This document shows positions 6,438-8,004 of a stretch of 8,004 bases of DNA, one piece after another. The first letter of the stretch is position 1. Each line of letters starts with the position of its first letter. This stretch comes from Lysobacterales bacterium. GTDB lineage: Bacteria; Pseudomonadota; Gammaproteobacteria; Xanthomonadales; SZUA-36. A program made the position numbers and the translations under genes. The stretch spans positions 1-8,004 of the forward strand of contig SHZL01000124.1 in assembly GCA_009692275.1 (NCBI GenBank), written 5' to 3'. A model generated the notes under the pieces. The model made no database searches, was not told the DNA's origin, and worked only from the letters and a program-made list of their open reading frames with translations.

Positions 6438-7208
6438 TCAGGCCACCGCGCTGCGGGCCACACGCCGTCCGGTGGACGAGCACAAAAAGCGAACAATGCT
6501 GTTCGCATGCCAGAGCGCATGCCTGAAGTTGCGGTGGCTATCCCGTCTCGCCTCGTGCACCACGCGCACAGACGGATCAACCAGCACCCGAAATCCCGCA
6601 AGCCGCAGGCGCGCGCACAAATCAACGTCCTCGTAGTAGAGGAAATAACGTTCGTCAAAGCCAGACACGGCTTCATAGCCCGCGGTCTTGAACAACATGA
6701 ACAGGCCGGATGTCCAGTCCGGTTCGATTAGCCGTCCTTGGGCCTCATAGTCTGGTGACGGGCGCCGTCCGGCCAGCATGTTAAAAAACTTGGTGGTCAG
6801 GCGCCCCAGCGTGGGAAAGCGGCGGGCACTATCTTCAAGCTGACCTTGTGCATTGGTCGCAAGCGGTGCCACTACGCCTGCCCGCGGCACATCCAGCAGC
6901 AACGCCAATGCGGGAAAAGGATTGGCGGGCAACCGCACATCGGGATTTAACACGCAAAAATAGTCCCCAGGCACTGCGCGAAATGCAGCATTGTGATTGG
7001 CACCAAATCCCTTGGGTGCCCCGTTCCTGATAACGCTCATCGGCAGGCCCGCCGGCAGCGCGGGCAGATTCTCCGGGACGTTGAGTGTCAATACCACTGA
7101 TAACTCCGGCGCCGCAAAGGCCGCCAGATCACTGAGCAGGTCGGCAACCATCGCACCGTGTCCGTGGCTGACGATAGATACGATGATGCGAGGTGGGGTG
7201 GGACTCAT
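6438..7208 (-). CDS. GT2 family glycosyltransferase, rhamnosyltransferase (WbbL-like) type
   Basis: A 256-residue cytoplasmic family 2 glycosyltransferase that probably adds one sugar to a growing lipid-linked glycan. Motifs in order: IIVSIVSHGHG at 8-18 (first strand of the nucleotide-binding fold), GFGANHNAAF at 67-76 and LNPDVRLP at 87-94 (the DxD-equivalent NPD), SGLFMLFK at 167-174, GFDERYFLYYEDVDLC at 183-198 with the acidic ED pair, and VVHEARRDSHRN at 216-227. This arrangement is typical of rhamnosyltransferases such as WbbL, but the sugar cannot be assigned from sequence. It is slightly shorter than many relatives and has no membrane helix. The ATG is the only plausible start, since a stop codon lies two codons upstream; no Shine-Dalgarno is visible. 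It is divergent from the phosphatase-like gene at 7279 and convergent with the GT2 gene ending at 6419. Confidence 0.93.
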   Translation of the reverse strand: MSPTPPRIIVSIVSHGHGAMVADLLSDLAAFAAPELSVVLTLNVPENLPALPAGLPMSVIRNGAPKGFGANHNAAFRAVPGDYFCVLNPDVRLPANPFPALALLLDVPRAGVVAPLATNAQGQLEDSARRFPTLGRLTTKFFNMLAGRRPSPDYEAQGRLIEPDWTSGLFMLFKTAGYEAVSGFDERYFLYYEDVDLCARLRLAGFRVLVDPSVRVVHEARRDSHRNFRHALWHANSIVRFLCSSTGRRVARSAVA

Positions 7209-7238
7209 AAGCTAAAATGCAATTCTCGACCCTATGGA

Positions 7239-7265
7239 CCGGGTCGGCAAGCCCGGACGCCGGGC
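7239..7265 (+). other. Alternative GC-rich hairpins before the phosphatase-like gene
   Basis: GCCCGG (7251-7256) can pair with CCGGGT (7239-7244, one G-T wobble, six-base loop) or perfectly with CCGGGC (7260-7265, three-base loop). The second hairpin ends five bases before the GGGA (7271-7274) of the following gene. The mutually exclusive pairing resembles a leader control element, but GC-rich DNA often produces such pairings by chance. Confidence 0.3.
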
Positions 7266-7278
7266 AAATTGGGAAAAA

Positions 7279-8004
7279 ATGCCAGAGATGAATTCTACCA
7301 AGTTGATCCTGCTCGAACTGAACGAAGTGAACTTCGAGTATGTCCGGCACTACACGGAGCGCGGCGAGCTCCCGGTGTTTGCGCAGCTGCTTGCCGAGCA
7401 CGGCTGTACGACCACGCACTCCGAGCAGGTCTACGAACACATCGAGCCGTGGATTCAGTGGGTGTCGGTGCATACCGGAAAATCATATGCCGAGCATGGC
7501 GTGTTCCGGTTGGGTGACGCGCCCGCCACCGGGCATGAGCAGATCTGGGAAACCCTGGAAAAGCGCGGCCTCAAAGTTGGTGCATTCTCGCCCATGAACG
7601 CCGGCAACACGCTGCGCAACCCCGCTTTTTTCGTGCCCGATCCCTGGACAGTGGCACCCGTAGCCGGTCCCGGCGTCCTCAAGTGCTTGTATGCTGCGGT
7701 GGCGCAGGCGGTCAACGACAATGCCCAAGCGCGTATCACGCCGCGCTCAGCCATCGATCTTATCGCCGGTTTTTTTTTTATGCGGATTGGGGCAAGCTGC
7801 CTTCCTACATTGCAGATGTGCTGCGTTCGCCGCGCGCACACTGGGCCAAGGCGATCTTTCTCGACCGCATGCTTGCAGACTGCTTTTTCAAGTTGTGTCG
7901 GCAGGCGCAGCCCGACTTCGCGTCATTGTTCCTCAACGGTGCGGCGCACTTGCAACACCATTACCTTTTCAATTCCAGCGCCTATTCGGGGCCGCACCGT
8001 AACC
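7279..8004 (+). CDS. Phosphodiesterase/alkaline-phosphatase-superfamily-like protein, frame broken at a T10 run, 3' end outside window
   Basis: Resembles proteins of the type I phosphodiesterase/nucleotide pyrophosphatase group found in glycan clusters, possibly acting on a phosphorylated or lipid-linked sugar; the exact activity is unknown. The ATG at 7279 follows GGGA at 7271-7274. The first 164 residues include LILLELNEVNFEYVR at 9-23 and EPWIQWVSVHTGKSYAEHG from about residue 56, with a Thr in the region where this superfamily carries its nucleophile. After the codon at 7768-7770 comes a run of ten T (7770-7779). Continuing in the same frame gives an open but basic, cysteine-rich, unconvincing sequence. 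Moving to the -1 frame from 7779 gives YADWGKLPSYIADVLRS, then PDFASLFLNGAAHLQHHYLF, which has the Asp/His-rich look of a metal-binding phosphatase segment. The true protein therefore needs one more T (or two fewer), or slippage. It may be a pseudogene, a sequencing error or a slippage-controlled gene. Confidence 0.72.
   Translation, partial: MPEMNSTKLILLELNEVNFEYVRHYTERGELPVFAQLLAEHGCTTTHSEQVYEHIEPWIQWVSVHTGKSYAEHGVFRLGDAPATGHEQIWETLEKRGLKVGAFSPMNAGNTLRNPAFFVPDPWTVAPVAGPGVLKCLYAAVAQAVNDNAQARITPRSAIDLIAGFFFMRIGASCLPTLQMCCVRRAHTGPRRSFSTACLQTAFSSCVGRRSPTSRHCSSTVRRTCNTITFSIPAPIRGRTVT
7770..7779 (+). repeat. Homopolymer run of ten T inside the phosphatase-like gene
   Basis: Ten consecutive T lie exactly where the convincing reading frame moves from that of 7279 to that of 7779. 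Runs this long are prone to polymerase slippage in replication, transcription and sequencing. For comparison, the flippase-like gene holds eight T at 976-983 without loss of frame. Confidence 0.9.

Noticed and set aside
6420..6450. Possible shared terminator between the convergent GT2 genes (GCGGT/ACCGC inverted repeat)
   Set aside because: The stem is only five bases, no T-tract follows on either strand, and the repeat extends into the minus-strand coding region.
7691..8002. Third-frame open stretch crossing the ten-T run
   Set aside because: Its product after the T run is not phosphatase-like; the frame entered at 7779 gives the convincing Asp/His-rich sequence instead.

Overview
This window looks like part of a surface-polysaccharide (O-antigen, capsule or exopolysaccharide) biosynthesis and decoration locus from a Gram-negative bacterium. 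Moderately high GC content, GC-ending codons and the protein types suggest a proteobacterium, possibly a beta- or gammaproteobacterium; that placement is inference and cannot be fixed without database searches. No tRNA, rRNA, CRISPR array, insertion sequence or integrase was seen.

Layout: (1) 1-747, minus: a SAM-dependent methyltransferase with an N-terminal cysteine knuckle, its C-terminus cut by the window edge. (2) 815-1759, plus: a multispanning UPF0104/YbhN-type flippase-like membrane protein, divergent from the methyltransferase. (3) 1727-3538, minus: a NodU/CmcH/TobZ-type carbamoyltransferase whose 3' end overlaps the flippase-like gene by 33 bp. (4) 3617-4318, minus: a WbqC-family protein, upstream of the carbamoyltransferase and probably in the same transcript. 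(5) 4319-4512: a divergent intergenic region with several small inverted repeats. (6) 4513-5454, plus: a radical SAM protein with a C-terminal auxiliary-cluster (SPASM/twitch-like) region. (7) 5451-6419, plus: a polyprenyl-phosphate-type GT2 glycosyltransferase with two C-terminal membrane helices, coupled to the radical SAM gene by an ATGA overlap. (8) 6438-7208, minus: a soluble GT2 glycosyltransferase of the rhamnosyltransferase (WbbL-like) type. (9) 7279-8004, plus: a phosphodiesterase/alkaline-phosphatase-superfamily-like protein that runs off the window and whose reading frame breaks at a run of ten T.

Together these genes could load a sugar onto a lipid carrier (the DPM1-like GT), extend a glycan (the WbbL-like GT), move lipid-linked material in the membrane (possibly the flippase-like protein) and decorate sugars (methyl and carbamoyl transfer, WbqC, an unknown radical SAM reaction, possible phosphoryl chemistry). 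Orientation changes several times, which suggests piecemeal assembly rather than one long operon. The points most worth checking are the ten-T frame break in the last gene and the divergent WbqC-carbamoyltransferase / radical SAM-GT2 pair of transcription units.
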